Positions 56,521 through 64,000 of a stretch of DNA of 64,000 bases are shown one piece after another. Every line of letters begins with the position of its first letter. Position 1 is the stretch's first letter. The notes beneath the pieces are model-generated. The model was not told the origin of the DNA, searched no databases, and was given only the letters and a program-made list of their open reading frames with translations. The position numbers were made by a program, and so were the translations under genes. Source of the stretch: a gamma proteobacterium HdN1 (GTDB taxonomy: Bacteria; Pseudomonadota; Gammaproteobacteria; Pseudomonadales; Ketobacteraceae); NCBI GenBank assembly GCA_000198515.1, contig FP929140.1, forward strand, positions 1,276,527 through 1,340,526, in the 5' to 3' direction.

Positions 56521-58353
56521 CTAGTAGCGGTAACGGCCTTCGTTGATGTCGTTGACCATCTCATCGTTCACCGGGACGTACTGATCGCTACCGGGCAGTA
56601 GAGCGTATACGGGCTCGCCTTGGGTTTTGGCGATGTCGTAGGATTGCTCTTTCAGGTGCGCCTTCTGGTATTTGAAGGTGCCGGTGGTTTCCATTTGGGA
56701 TTTGATGCGTAGGAATAGCGGTATTGCATAGGCGGGCATTTGTTCTTTGAAGAACTGGTAGAGATCGGTAAAGTCCAGTGCTTCTACGGGAACGGTGGGG
56801 GTGATCGCCGCCATACCTGCGCGTCCGTTGGTGTTGGGAATCTCAACGCCGTAGGAAACTGCTTCGCTGATTTGTGGATGGCCGCTGATGATGTTTTCCA
56901 TTTCAGTGGTGGAGACGTTCTCGCCGCGCCAGCGGTAGGTGTCGCCCAAGCGATCCACGAACTGGACGTGGCCAAAGCCGATGTCGCGCAGCATGTCGCC
57001 GGTGTTAAACCATGCGTCGCCTTTCTTGAAGACATCGCGGAGGATGACTTTTTTGGTTTTTTCCGGGTCGGTATAGCCGTCTAGTGGGGATTTATCGCTG
57101 ATTTCGGCGACGAGCAATCCCTGTCCACCTTTGGCGACTTTTTTCATGAAGCCGTCGGTGCCGCGCACGGGTTCTTCGCGTTCTTTATCGTATTCCACCA
57201 AGGCCCAAGGAATGGGCGAGATGCCGACGGTGTTGTCGAAGTTGAAGAAGTTGGTGAAGCCGATGTTGCCGTCAGAGGCTGCATAGAGTTCGAAAATTTC
57301 TTGGATATGGAAGCGCTGTTTGAAGGGCATCCAGACGTTAGGGCGCAGGCCGTTGCCGATCATTTTGACGCAGGGGTTGTCGGCGTCGTCGGAGCGGGCA
57401 GGCTGGTCGAGCAAATAACGGCAGAGTTCACCTACATAGCCAATTGCGGTGGCGTTGAACTTGCGTACGTCTTTCCAGAAATTGCTGGCGCTGAATTTGC
57501 GGCGAATGGCGAAGCCGGAGGCACCGGCGATGGCGGAGCCCCAGCATACGCACAAGCCGGTGGCGTGGTAGAGCGGCAGGGTGCAATACATGACGTCGGT
57601 GGGGCCGAGGTTCATGGCGACGATGCCGAAGCCACCGTAGGCCTTCATCCAGCGGCCGTGTTTGAATACGCCGGCTTTCGGTAGGCCGGTGGTGCCGGAG
57701 GTGTAGATGTACAGCGCTGGGTCGTTCAGGTAGATGCGCTGGCTGGCTTCGTGGTTGCGCGTTGGGCTATTGGCGGACTCGGTGCTGAGGTTGGTATAGC
57801 CTTCCGGGGCCTGGCCTGGATCTTTGGTGGTGTCGCGGTCGGCCAGCCAGTACACTTGATCGGCAGCAACGTTGAGGTCGGCGCGCACTTCGTTGAGGCT
57901 GGCGGCGACTTCTTCGCCAACGATGGCAGCTTTGGGGTTGACGAGGTTGAAGCTGTGGATGAGTACTTTGCCGGTCTGCTGGACGTTCAGCATGGCACCG
58001 ACGGCGCCTAGTTTGGCGACAGCGAGGACGCTGACGAGCAGTTCGGGGCGGTTTTCAATGAAGATTGCAACGGTGTCGCCCTTGCGGATGCCGCGTGAGG
58101 ACAGGTAGTGGGCGTAGCGGTTGGCCCATTGGTTGACTTCGTCGTAGGTAAAGCGGGTGCTTTCGTAGAGAATTGCGCTGCCGCGTGGGTTGCGCTGAGC
58201 GGCTTGTTCAAAAGTGAGGGCTAGGCCGCAGGGTTGGTTGGGATTGCTAATGTTGCTGATTTTTAGCCCCCGGATGATGCGTGGCAGGGACCGCATAATG
58301 CCGGGCATCTTCTTTAGCATCATGTCCCAAGTAATCACATCGCTACTGCTCAT
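56521..58353 (-). CDS. Long-chain acyl-CoA synthetase (FATP/FadD6-like; AtuH position)
   Basis: The 610-residue enzyme activates fatty or branched acids to acyl-CoA through an acyl-AMP. It has the AMP-binding motif YIYTSGTTGLPKAG, the YAASDGNIGF segment specific for the FATP branch, and the FATP signature DRLGDTYRWRGENVSTTE. No signal peptide. It is the last gene of the minus-strand operon, the place of atuH in Pseudomonas, so it may activate citronellic or geranic acid; ordinary long-chain substrates are equally possible. A 369-bp gap separates it from the carboxylase alpha gene. Confidence 0.87.
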   Translation of the reverse strand: MSSSDVITWDMMLKKMPGIMRSLPRIIRGLKISNISNPNQPCGLALTFEQAAQRNPRGSAILYESTRFTYDEVNQWANRYAHYLSSRGIRKGDTVAIFIENRPELLVSVLAVAKLGAVGAMLNVQQTGKVLIHSFNLVNPKAAIVGEEVAASLNEVRADLNVAADQVYWLADRDTTKDPGQAPEGYTNLSTESANSPTRNHEASQRIYLNDPALYIYTSGTTGLPKAGVFKHGRWMKAYGGFGIVAMNLGPTDVMYCTLPLYHATGLCVCWGSAIAGASGFAIRRKFSASNFWKDVRKFNATAIGYVGELCRYLLDQPARSDDADNPCVKMIGNGLRPNVWMPFKQRFHIQEIFELYAASDGNIGFTNFFNFDNTVGISPIPWALVEYDKEREEPVRGTDGFMKKVAKGGQGLLVAEISDKSPLDGYTDPEKTKKVILRDVFKKGDAWFNTGDMLRDIGFGHVQFVDRLGDTYRWRGENVSTTEMENIISGHPQISEAVSYGVEIPNTNGRAGMAAITPTVPVEALDFTDLYQFFKEQMPAYAIPLFLRIKSQMETTGTFKYQKAHLKEQSYDIAKTQGEPVYALLPGSDQYVPVNDEMVNDINEGRYRY

Positions 58354-58669
58354 GGCTCTCCCTCTCTCTGAATTTTTACTTTGATGTTTTGTGTTGCGCC
58401 GCGCGCATTGGTAAAAGGTTCCAATGATACGCGCAATCCGTGCAGTTTGGTTTGGCTGGGTGGCTCGTTTGGCGCGGCTGATTTGTCAGTGTAGCTGGAT
58501 CATTGGTTTTGCTGTTGTTGGGTCTTGCGATTGGATTTGCAGTGCTGCAACAGTGTTTCCCAAGTGATGCCGTAACATACCTTTCCAGTGCTAGCGCGTG
58601 CAAGGGATATGTCCCGATTTGCGTGCGTGACCGGCGGGTTTTGTGCCGTCCTTGGCGCTAAGTGTCCGT

Positions 58670-58737
58670 AACTATAGGTTTGCCTTAACTGTGGGTTTGC
58701 CTTAACTATAGGTTTGCCTTAATTATGGGTTTGCCTT
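58670..58737. repeat. Tandem repeat, 17 bp x 4, over the stop of the carboxylase gene
   Basis: Four 17-bp units (58670-58686, 58687-58703, 58704-58720, 58721-58737), each of the form AACTATAGGTTTGCCTT with one or two changes. The last unit holds the final codons and TAA of the minus-strand carboxylase gene, so each unit is a copy of its 3' end. The rest of the 58354-58669 gap holds no gene that I can support. Confidence 0.95.
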
Positions 58738-60747
58738 TAAGTTGCCAAGCCGCTGCTTGCCTTTCACCTGCTGGCCTTTCTGGACGATGATCTCTTCGAC
58801 AACGCCATCCAGATCTGCCCGTACCAAGTGCTCCATTTTCATGGCTTCAATGACCAGCAAGGTTTGGCCTTTGCTGACAGTTTCGCCTACGGTGACCATG
58901 ACAGCGGTGACGGCACCGTCCATCGGCGCCTTCAGGATGCCGGAGCCGGCACCGTCTTGCGATTGTGGCGGGCGGTGGGTGTGGTTTTCGAATACCCTTG
59001 GGCCGTGACCGAGGTCTACGTGGATTTGGTCATCAACAAGCTTGATGCGTGCAGATTTGTTCACGCCTTCCCATCGGTAGTGAAGCTTGTCGTTATCCAG
59101 CCGGAGTAGCTGTGCAGAAAATTGCTTTGTCGTCTGCTCCTTGGTCGTCGCCTCTTTGGTGGTGATACTGACGCGGGTATTGTTGCGTTCACCAGTATTG
59201 TTGCTTTCGCCAGTGAGGGTTGATGTTATGGAGTAGTCGGTCTCGCCGCTTTGTAGCAGCACGGTGCGCTGCGGGAACCTAGCGAGATTGCCGGTGGAGC
59301 CTGCATGAGGGAATGGCTGCTCGTTGAGTGCGAGTGCGGCAACGGTGAGGCTTTCCTCAAGGTGGTCGGTGCGGTGCCAGCCTTCGTTGCCGTAATGGAG
59401 GGCGATGAAGTTGGTGGTGGCCTCGCCATCTCGAAAGGTCTGTGTGGCGAGCAAGTCGAGTAGGAAGCCCTTGTTGTGGGTAACCCCCATCAGTACGGTT
59501 TGACGCAGGGCGCGTTCGAGTTTGCGGAGTGCGTCTTCGCGGGTGTCGCCGTGGCAGATGATTTTGGCCAGCATTGGGTCGTAGAAGCGACTGATCGGAA
59601 CGCCGGCTTTGAGGCCGTGGTCGCTGCGGGCGAGGTCTTCGGGGGCGGGTTGCCAGACGAGTACATCGCCGGTTTGCGGGAGAAACTGGTTGGCGGGGTC
59701 TTCTGCGTAGAGGCGTACTTCGATGGCGTGGCCGGTGAGGGTGATTTCCTCTTGCAGTTTGGGCAGGCGTTCGCCGCGCGCGACGCGGATTTGCCACTCG
59801 ACCAAATCTTCGCCGGTGATCATCTCTGTTACGGGGTGTTCTACTTGCAGGCGGGTGTTCATTTCCAGAAAGTAAAATTCGCCTTTTTGATCGAGCAGAA
59901 ATTCTACGGTGCCAGCGCCGACGTATTTGCAGGCTTGGGCGGCTTTTACGGCTGCTGCACCCATTGCGCGGCGGATTTCCGGCGTTACCGCGGGCGAGGG
60001 CGCTTCTTCGACGACTTTCTGGTGGCGGCGTTGCATGGAGCAATCGCGTTCGCCGAGAAAGACGTAGTTGCCGTGGGTGTCGCCGAATACCTGTATTTCA
60101 ACGTGACGGGCGGAATCGACGGCGCGTTCGAGGATGAGTTCGCCGCTGCCGAAGGCGTTTTCGGCCTCTGAACGGGCGCGTTGCAGGGATTCCTGGATGT
60201 CTTCGGTGCGGTCTACACGGCGCATGCCGCGGCCGCCTCCACCGGCAGAGGCTTTGATCATCAGGGGTAGGCAGATGCGTTGGGCTTCTTTGAGGAGGAA
60301 GGATTCGTCTTGGTGGTCGCCTTCGTAGCCGGGAATGCAGGGGACGTTGGCGGCCAGCATGGCGATTTTGGATTCGCGTTTGGAGCCCATCAGTTCAATG
60401 GCGCCGATCGGGGGGCCGATAAAGCAGATGTCTTCGGCGTCGCAACGGGCGGCGAAGGTGGCGTTTTCGCTCAAGAATCCGTAGCCGGGGTGAACGGCGT
60501 TGGCGCCGGTGGCTTTGGCTGCGGCGATAATGGCGTCGATGTTCAGGTAGCTTTCGGATACCGGCGCGGGGCCGATGCAGACGGCTTCGTCGGCCAGTTC
60601 TACGTGGCGGGCTTGGGCATCGGCTTCGCTGTAGACGGCGACGGTGGAGTAGCCGAGGCGATGTGCGGTTTTAATCACGCGGCAGGCGATTTCGCCCCGG
60701 TTGGCGATCAGTATTTTGGTGAAGGATGCTTTGCGGGTAGTGTTCAT
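58723..60747 (-). CDS. Biotin-dependent acyl-CoA carboxylase alpha subunit (AtuF/LiuD-like)
   Basis: The 674-residue protein has biotin carboxylase (FTKILIANRGEIACR; ATP-grasp loop KASAGGGGRGMR; EMNTRLQVEHPVTE), a BT-like linker, and a C-terminal biotinyl domain with AMKMEH. It matches the alpha subunits of methylcrotonyl- and geranyl-CoA carboxylases. Gene order suggests geranyl-CoA carboxylase (AtuF). A linker around residues 505-545 is Thr/Asn/Lys-rich with in-frame micro-duplications (GESNNT GERNNT; TTKE, TTKE, TTKQ). The ATG at 60747 has AGGGG upstream. The 22-bp gap to the hydratase gene supports one operon. Confidence 0.88.
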   Translation of the reverse strand: MNTTRKASFTKILIANRGEIACRVIKTAHRLGYSTVAVYSEADAQARHVELADEAVCIGPAPVSESYLNIDAIIAAAKATGANAVHPGYGFLSENATFAARCDAEDICFIGPPIGAIELMGSKRESKIAMLAANVPCIPGYEGDHQDESFLLKEAQRICLPLMIKASAGGGGRGMRRVDRTEDIQESLQRARSEAENAFGSGELILERAVDSARHVEIQVFGDTHGNYVFLGERDCSMQRRHQKVVEEAPSPAVTPEIRRAMGAAAVKAAQACKYVGAGTVEFLLDQKGEFYFLEMNTRLQVEHPVTEMITGEDLVEWQIRVARGERLPKLQEEITLTGHAIEVRLYAEDPANQFLPQTGDVLVWQPAPEDLARSDHGLKAGVPISRFYDPMLAKIICHGDTREDALRKLERALRQTVLMGVTHNKGFLLDLLATQTFRDGEATTNFIALHYGNEGWHRTDHLEESLTVAALALNEQPFPHAGSTGNLARFPQRTVLLQSGETDYSITSTLTGESNNTGERNNTRVSITTKEATTKEQTTKQFSAQLLRLDNDKLHYRWEGVNKSARIKLVDDQIHVDLGHGPRVFENHTHRPPQSQDGAGSGILKAPMDGAVTAVMVTVGETVSKGQTLLVIEAMKMEHLVRADLDGVVEEIIVQKGQQVKGKQRLGNLKANP

Positions 60748-60769
60748 GTCAGGCCCCTTGGTGTGATCG

Positions 60770-61576
60770 TTATTCGTCTTGCGCCCAGCGGGGCAGGCGT
60801 TTTTGTACGAAGGCCATGGTGCCTTCTTGGGCTTCGCCGCCGAGTATGGCGTCTGCAAAGGATTGTGCGGCGCTATCCAGCAGGCCGGAAAGCGGTTCGT
60901 GGCCGACGCGGTGCAGCAGGGCTTTGGTGACGCGGTTGGCGTTGGGGGCGCATTTTTTCGCTTGTGTGAGCACGTTGCTCAATTCGGCTTCCAGCGCCTC
61001 GGTGCTGTCGGCCAAGGTGTGCGCAATGCCGAGGCGAACGGCTTCTGCGCCGTGGATGCGGTTGCCTAGCAGCGCCAATCGGCGCGCTTGGGTGAGACCG
61101 ATGCGCTGGACGACAAAGGGGGCAATTTGCGCGGGAATCACGCCGAGGCTGGTTTCGGGCAGGCCGAATTGAGCGTCTTTGTGGGCAATGGCTACGTCGG
61201 AGACGCAGGCAAGGCCAAAGCCGCCGCCCAGTACCGCACCTTCTAGTACGGTAATGAGCAGCTGTGGGCACTGGTCGGCTTGGGTGATCATGCGGCCGAA
61301 ATGGCGGTTGAGATCGAAGATGGGGTTACCGCCTTCAGGAATCCGCCCGCGTGCGCTGGCCATGTCCTTGATGTCGCCACCGGCGCAGAAGTGGCCGTTG
61401 GCGCCGCGCAGCACAAGAATGCGGATGTCGGTTCGGTCTGCGACTTCGGTGAACAGAGCTTGCAGGTCGATGACCATTTGTAGCGACATTGCGTTACGCG
61501 ATTCTGGGCGGTTAAGGGTGATGTGCAGCACCGGGCCCTTGCGTTCGGTCAGGAGTGTTGTGTAGTGCGTTTCCAT
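60770..61576 (-). CDS. Enoyl-CoA hydratase/isomerase (AtuE/LiuC-like)
   Basis: The 268-residue crotonase has FCAGGDIKDMAS for the oxyanion hole and GGGFGLACVSDVAIAH plus FGLPETSLGVIPA, where catalytic Glu residues lie. Family members hydrate enoyl-CoA esters; in the Atu operon this position is isohexenylglutaconyl-CoA hydratase, in the Liu operon methylglutaconyl-CoA hydratase. It is 11 bp after the acyl-CoA dehydrogenase gene and 22 bp before the carboxylase alpha gene. Confidence 0.88.
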   Translation of the reverse strand: METHYTTLLTERKGPVLHITLNRPESRNAMSLQMVIDLQALFTEVADRTDIRILVLRGANGHFCAGGDIKDMASARGRIPEGGNPIFDLNRHFGRMITQADQCPQLLITVLEGAVLGGGFGLACVSDVAIAHKDAQFGLPETSLGVIPAQIAPFVVQRIGLTQARRLALLGNRIHGAEAVRLGIAHTLADSTEALEAELSNVLTQAKKCAPNANRVTKALLHRVGHEPLSGLLDSAAQSFADAILGGEAQEGTMAFVQKRLPRWAQDE

Positions 61577-61587
61577 TGTGGGCCTCC

Positions 61588-62757
61588 TTAGCCTTTTGCC
61601 TTGCCGGGTAGGATGTCCATGGTTTTGCAGATGATGCCGAGCATGATCTCATCAGCACCGCCGCCGATAGAGGCGAGGCGGCCATCGCGCAGGCTGCGGG
61701 CGGCGACGTTGTCCCACATGAAGCCCATACCGCCCCAGTATTGCAGGCAACTGTCGGAGATTTCGCGCACCAAGCGCCCCGCTTTGAGTTTGCACATGGA
61801 GGCAAGCTGCAGGGTTTTGGTGGGGTTGCCGTTGCTGATGTACAGCTCGCAGGTGTGGTAGATCAAGGCGCGCAGAGCTTCGACTTCGGTTTGCAGTTCG
61901 GCGAAGCGGAAGTGGATGCTTTGGTTGTTGATTAGGGGCTGGCCAAAGGTTTCGCGCTGGCGGGTGTAGGCGATGGTTTCTTGGATCAGGCCGTTCATGC
62001 CGCCGTAGGCGTTGGCAGCGCCCCACATGCGCTCCTCTTGGAATTGCATCATTTGCATCATGAAGCCGGCGCCTTCCATACCGACGAGGTTGCGCTGCGG
62101 AACGTGGACGTTGTCAAAAAACACCTGTGCGGTGTCAGAGGAACGCATGCCGAGTTTGTTGAGCGGCTTGGAGACTTCAATTCCCTTGGCATCGCGCGGT
62201 ACGATGATCATGGACTTGTTTTTATGCTTCGAGCCTTCCGAGGTGTTGGCGAGCAGACAGAACCAGTCGGCTTGGGTGGAGTTGGTGATCCACATTTTTG
62301 TGCCGTTGATGACATAGTCGCCGTCCTTTTTTTCGGCGCGGGTTTTGATGGCCGCTACGTCCGAGCCGGCAGCGGGTTCGGAGACGGCGATGCTGGCGAC
62401 GTATTCGCCTTTAAGGGCGGGTACAAGGTATTCGTTGCAAAGAGCTTCGGAGCCGAAGCGGGCGAGGGCAGGAGTGGCCATGTCGGTCTGGACGCCGATG
62501 GCCAGCGGTACGCCGCCGCAACGGATGGCGCCAAGTTCTTCGGCAACGACCAGACCGTAGGAATAATCGAGGCCCATGCCACCGTATTTTTCCGGCTTGG
62601 TGACGCCGAGCAGACCAAGGTCGCCCATTTTTTTGAACAGCTCATGGGCGGGGAAGGGGCCGTTTTCTTCCCATTCTTCGACGTGGGGGTTAATTTCTTT
62701 TTCTACAAAATTGCGAACGGTGCGGCGTAGTTCTTCGTGCTCTTGGGTGAATTTCAT
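61588..62757 (-). CDS. Acyl-CoA dehydrogenase (AtuD-like, citronellyl-CoA)
   Basis: The 389-residue protein has the full acyl-CoA dehydrogenase fold: VTKPEKYGGMGLDYSYG, SIAVSEPAAGSDVAAIKT, GTKMWITNSTQADWF, and QYWGGMGFMWDNVAARSLRD. The C-terminal YEGT site is GGGADEI. A candidate catalytic Glu occurs in FQEERMWGA, as in IVD/LCAD-type enzymes. The WGGMGFxWDN and IGGGADE signatures are those I associate with AtuD and related branched-chain dehydrogenases. The position between carboxylase beta and hydratase matches atuC-D-E. Confidence 0.88.
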   Translation of the reverse strand: MKFTQEHEELRRTVRNFVEKEINPHVEEWEENGPFPAHELFKKMGDLGLLGVTKPEKYGGMGLDYSYGLVVAEELGAIRCGGVPLAIGVQTDMATPALARFGSEALCNEYLVPALKGEYVASIAVSEPAAGSDVAAIKTRAEKKDGDYVINGTKMWITNSTQADWFCLLANTSEGSKHKNKSMIIVPRDAKGIEVSKPLNKLGMRSSDTAQVFFDNVHVPQRNLVGMEGAGFMMQMMQFQEERMWGAANAYGGMNGLIQETIAYTRQRETFGQPLINNQSIHFRFAELQTEVEALRALIYHTCELYISNGNPTKTLQLASMCKLKAGRLVREISDSCLQYWGGMGFMWDNVAARSLRDGRLASIGGGADEIMLGIICKTMDILPGKAKG

Positions 62758-62774
62758 GGGAATACCTTTACGAA

Positions 62775-62835
62775 TTTAGGGAGTTACAGGCGTGCAACGC
62801 CAAAAGTTAGGGTTTTACAGGCGTGCAACGCCAAA
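62775..62835. repeat. Duplicated 3' end of the carboxylase beta gene
   Basis: The 21-bp sequence TTACAGGCGTGCAACGCCAAA occurs at 62784 and again at 62815, 31 bp apart, with TTAGGG-like sequence before each. The copy at 62815 carries the stop of the minus-strand gene, so its 3' end has been duplicated into the gap to the next gene. Confidence 0.9.
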
Positions 62836-64000
62836 GGTGTTGCTGCTGAGTTTGCGGCGTTCGGCTTCGCGGCTGATGTCCATTACGAAGGCAAGTACTT
62901 TGCGGGTATCGCGTGGGTCGATCAGGCCGTCGTCCCACAAATGGGCGGTGCCGTAGAGTGCGGTGGAGGACTGGTCGAGTTTCATTGCGGTGGTTTGTTC
63001 GAGCATGTCGAGTACTCGCGGATCGGGTTCGATGCCCTTGCTGCGTTGTTTTTGTTCGGCAACGATGCGCAATACCTTGCCAGCCTGTGCGCCACCCATG
63101 ACTGCCGTTTTGCTGTTGGGCCAAGCAAAAATGAAGCGTGGGTCAAGGCCGCGGCCGCACATGGCGTAGTTGCCCGCGCCGTAGGAGCCGCCGACGACGA
63201 TGGCGAATTTCGGTACGCGAGTATTGGCAACGGCCTGTATCATTTTGGAGCCGTGCTTGATAATGCCGCCGCGTTCGGAATCGGTACCCACCATGAATCC
63301 GGTGGTGTTGTGGCAGAATAGAATTGGCGTATTGCTCTGGTCGCAAAGCTGGATGAACTGGGCGGCCTTGGTGGCACCTTGCGGTGTAATCGGGCCGTTG
63401 TTGCCGATAAAGCCGAGTGAATGGCCTTCGATGGCGAGCCAGCCGCAGACGGTTTGGTTGTCGTATTCGTTTTTGTAGTCGAGAAAGTCGGAATCGTCGG
63501 CAATGCGGGCGATGATTTCGCGGCAGTCGTAGGGTTTTTTGGCGTCGTTCGGGACGATGCCAAGCAGCTCTTCGGCATCGTAGCGGGGGGCTTTGAAGGT
63601 TTTCTTGGCAGGCCACTGAAGTTGGTCGTTCCACGGGATTTTGCCGAGGATTTCCCGCGCCAGACGGATGCCGTCGGCGTCGGTTTCGGCGAGGTATTCT
63701 GCAGTGCCCGCGATGGATGCGTGCAGTTCTGCGCCGCCCAGTTCTTCGTCGGTGGCGACTTCCCCGGTGGCTGCCAGTAATAGTGGCGGGCCGGCAAGGA
63801 ACATTTTGGCGCGGTTACGTACGACGACGACATAGTCGGAAAGGCCAGGCTGGTAGGCACCGCCGGCGGTTGCGTTGCCGTGTACTACGGTAATTTGCGG
63901 GATTCCCATGGCGGAGGCGCGCGCCTGATTGGCGAAGGTGCGGGCGCCTTCGACAAAGATTTCACTGGCGTAGTTGAGGTTGGCGCCGCCGCTTTCGGAG
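62815..64000 (-). CDS. Acyl-CoA carboxylase beta subunit, partial (AtuC/LiuB-like)
   Basis: The gene enters from the right edge, so its N-terminus is missing; the frame is open to 64000 and reads SESGGANLNYASEIFVEGAR. The crotonase-type carboxyltransferase has GIPQITVVHG and NATAGGAYQPGLSDYVVVV, and a second glycine pair near GGSYGAGNYAMCGRGLDPR. Geranyl-CoA or methylcrotonyl-CoA carboxylase is likely. FVEGARTFANQARASA is closer, in my recollection, to AtuC than to LiuB. Its last codons are duplicated just after the stop. Confidence 0.88.
   Translation of the reverse strand, partial: SESGGANLNYASEIFVEGARTFANQARASAMGIPQITVVHGNATAGGAYQPGLSDYVVVVRNRAKMFLAGPPLLLAATGEVATDEELGGAELHASIAGTAEYLAETDADGIRLAREILGKIPWNDQLQWPAKKTFKAPRYDAEELLGIVPNDAKKPYDCREIIARIADDSDFLDYKNEYDNQTVCGWLAIEGHSLGFIGNNGPITPQGATKAAQFIQLCDQSNTPILFCHNTTGFMVGTDSERGGIIKHGSKMIQAVANTRVPKFAIVVGGSYGAGNYAMCGRGLDPRFIFAWPNSKTAVMGGAQAGKVLRIVAEQKQRSKGIEPDPRVLDMLEQTTAMKLDQSSTALYGTAHLWDDGLIDPRDTRKVLAFVMDISREAERRKLSSNTFGVARL

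Overview
The window looks like chromosomal DNA of a free-living, probably marine gammaproteobacterium near the Pseudomonadales/Cellvibrionales (a Spongiibacteraceae-like lipid degrader is my best guess). This rests on gene order: yciK-gyrA-serC-pheA-hisC-tyrA/aroA-cmk-rpsA on the left and infC-rpmI-rplT-pheS-pheT-ihfA-merR-tRNA-Pro on the right are both arranged as in Pseudomonas. The taxon is inferred from synteny and protein motifs, not from a database search.

Layout. 0-12.3 kb: DNA gyrase A, then a serine/aromatic amino acid block (serC, pheA, hisC, fused tyrA-aroA), cmk and rpsA, closed by a strong terminator. 12.4-26.9 kb: a mixed block between rpsA and ihfB, which are adjacent in most relatives. 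It carries a short-chain dehydrogenase, tolC, a HIT protein, the Prc protease, a FadL-type fatty acid porin, a periplasmic phosphate-binding-like protein with a porin, a DUF2804 protein, two acyl-CoA dehydrogenases and an AraC-type regulator. 27.2-31.4 kb: ihfB, lapA, lapB, pyrF, a ComEA-like protein and a stand-alone MlaC-like protein. 31.4-40.6 kb: a compact surface-polysaccharide locus (wecA-like, initiating sugar transferase, CapD/WbpM-like dehydratase, phosphomannomutase, UDP-glucose dehydrogenase, YjbH-like protein), followed by a lipoprotein, tRNA-Asn, uvrB and a UDP-glucuronate epimerase. The O-antigen locus of P. aeruginosa occupies the same interval between ihfB and uvrB. 45.7-52.0 kb: tRNA-Val, the translation operon infC (AUU start) to ihfA, a MerR regulator and tRNA-Pro(GGG).

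52.0-53.3 kb is the most unusual part. An octanucleotide array of 14 copies runs into one copy of a 49-bp sequence, and an identical copy lies 1053 bp further on. A BrnT/BrnA toxin-antitoxin pair sits between the two copies. 53.3-56.5 kb holds a phasin-like protein with an internal duplication, a beta-lactamase-fold serine hydrolase and a protein I do not recognise. 56.5-64 kb is a minus-strand catabolic operon in the order carboxylase beta, acyl-CoA dehydrogenase, enoyl-CoA hydratase, biotin carboxylase alpha, acyl-CoA synthetase. This matches atuCDEF-H for acyclic terpenoid (citronellol/geraniol) degradation; the beta subunit runs off the right edge.

Two patterns cut across regions. First, short tandem duplications (units of 7-31 bp, 2-14 copies) occur repeatedly between genes and at gene ends, and even in frame inside the carboxylase alpha gene. 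Second, between the fadL-like gene and its terminator lies a run of four hairpins ending in a U-tract, a candidate small RNA. Together the catabolic genes (FadL porin, acyl-CoA synthetase, three acyl-CoA dehydrogenases, Atu-like operon, phasin-like protein) suggest growth on lipids or terpenoids.
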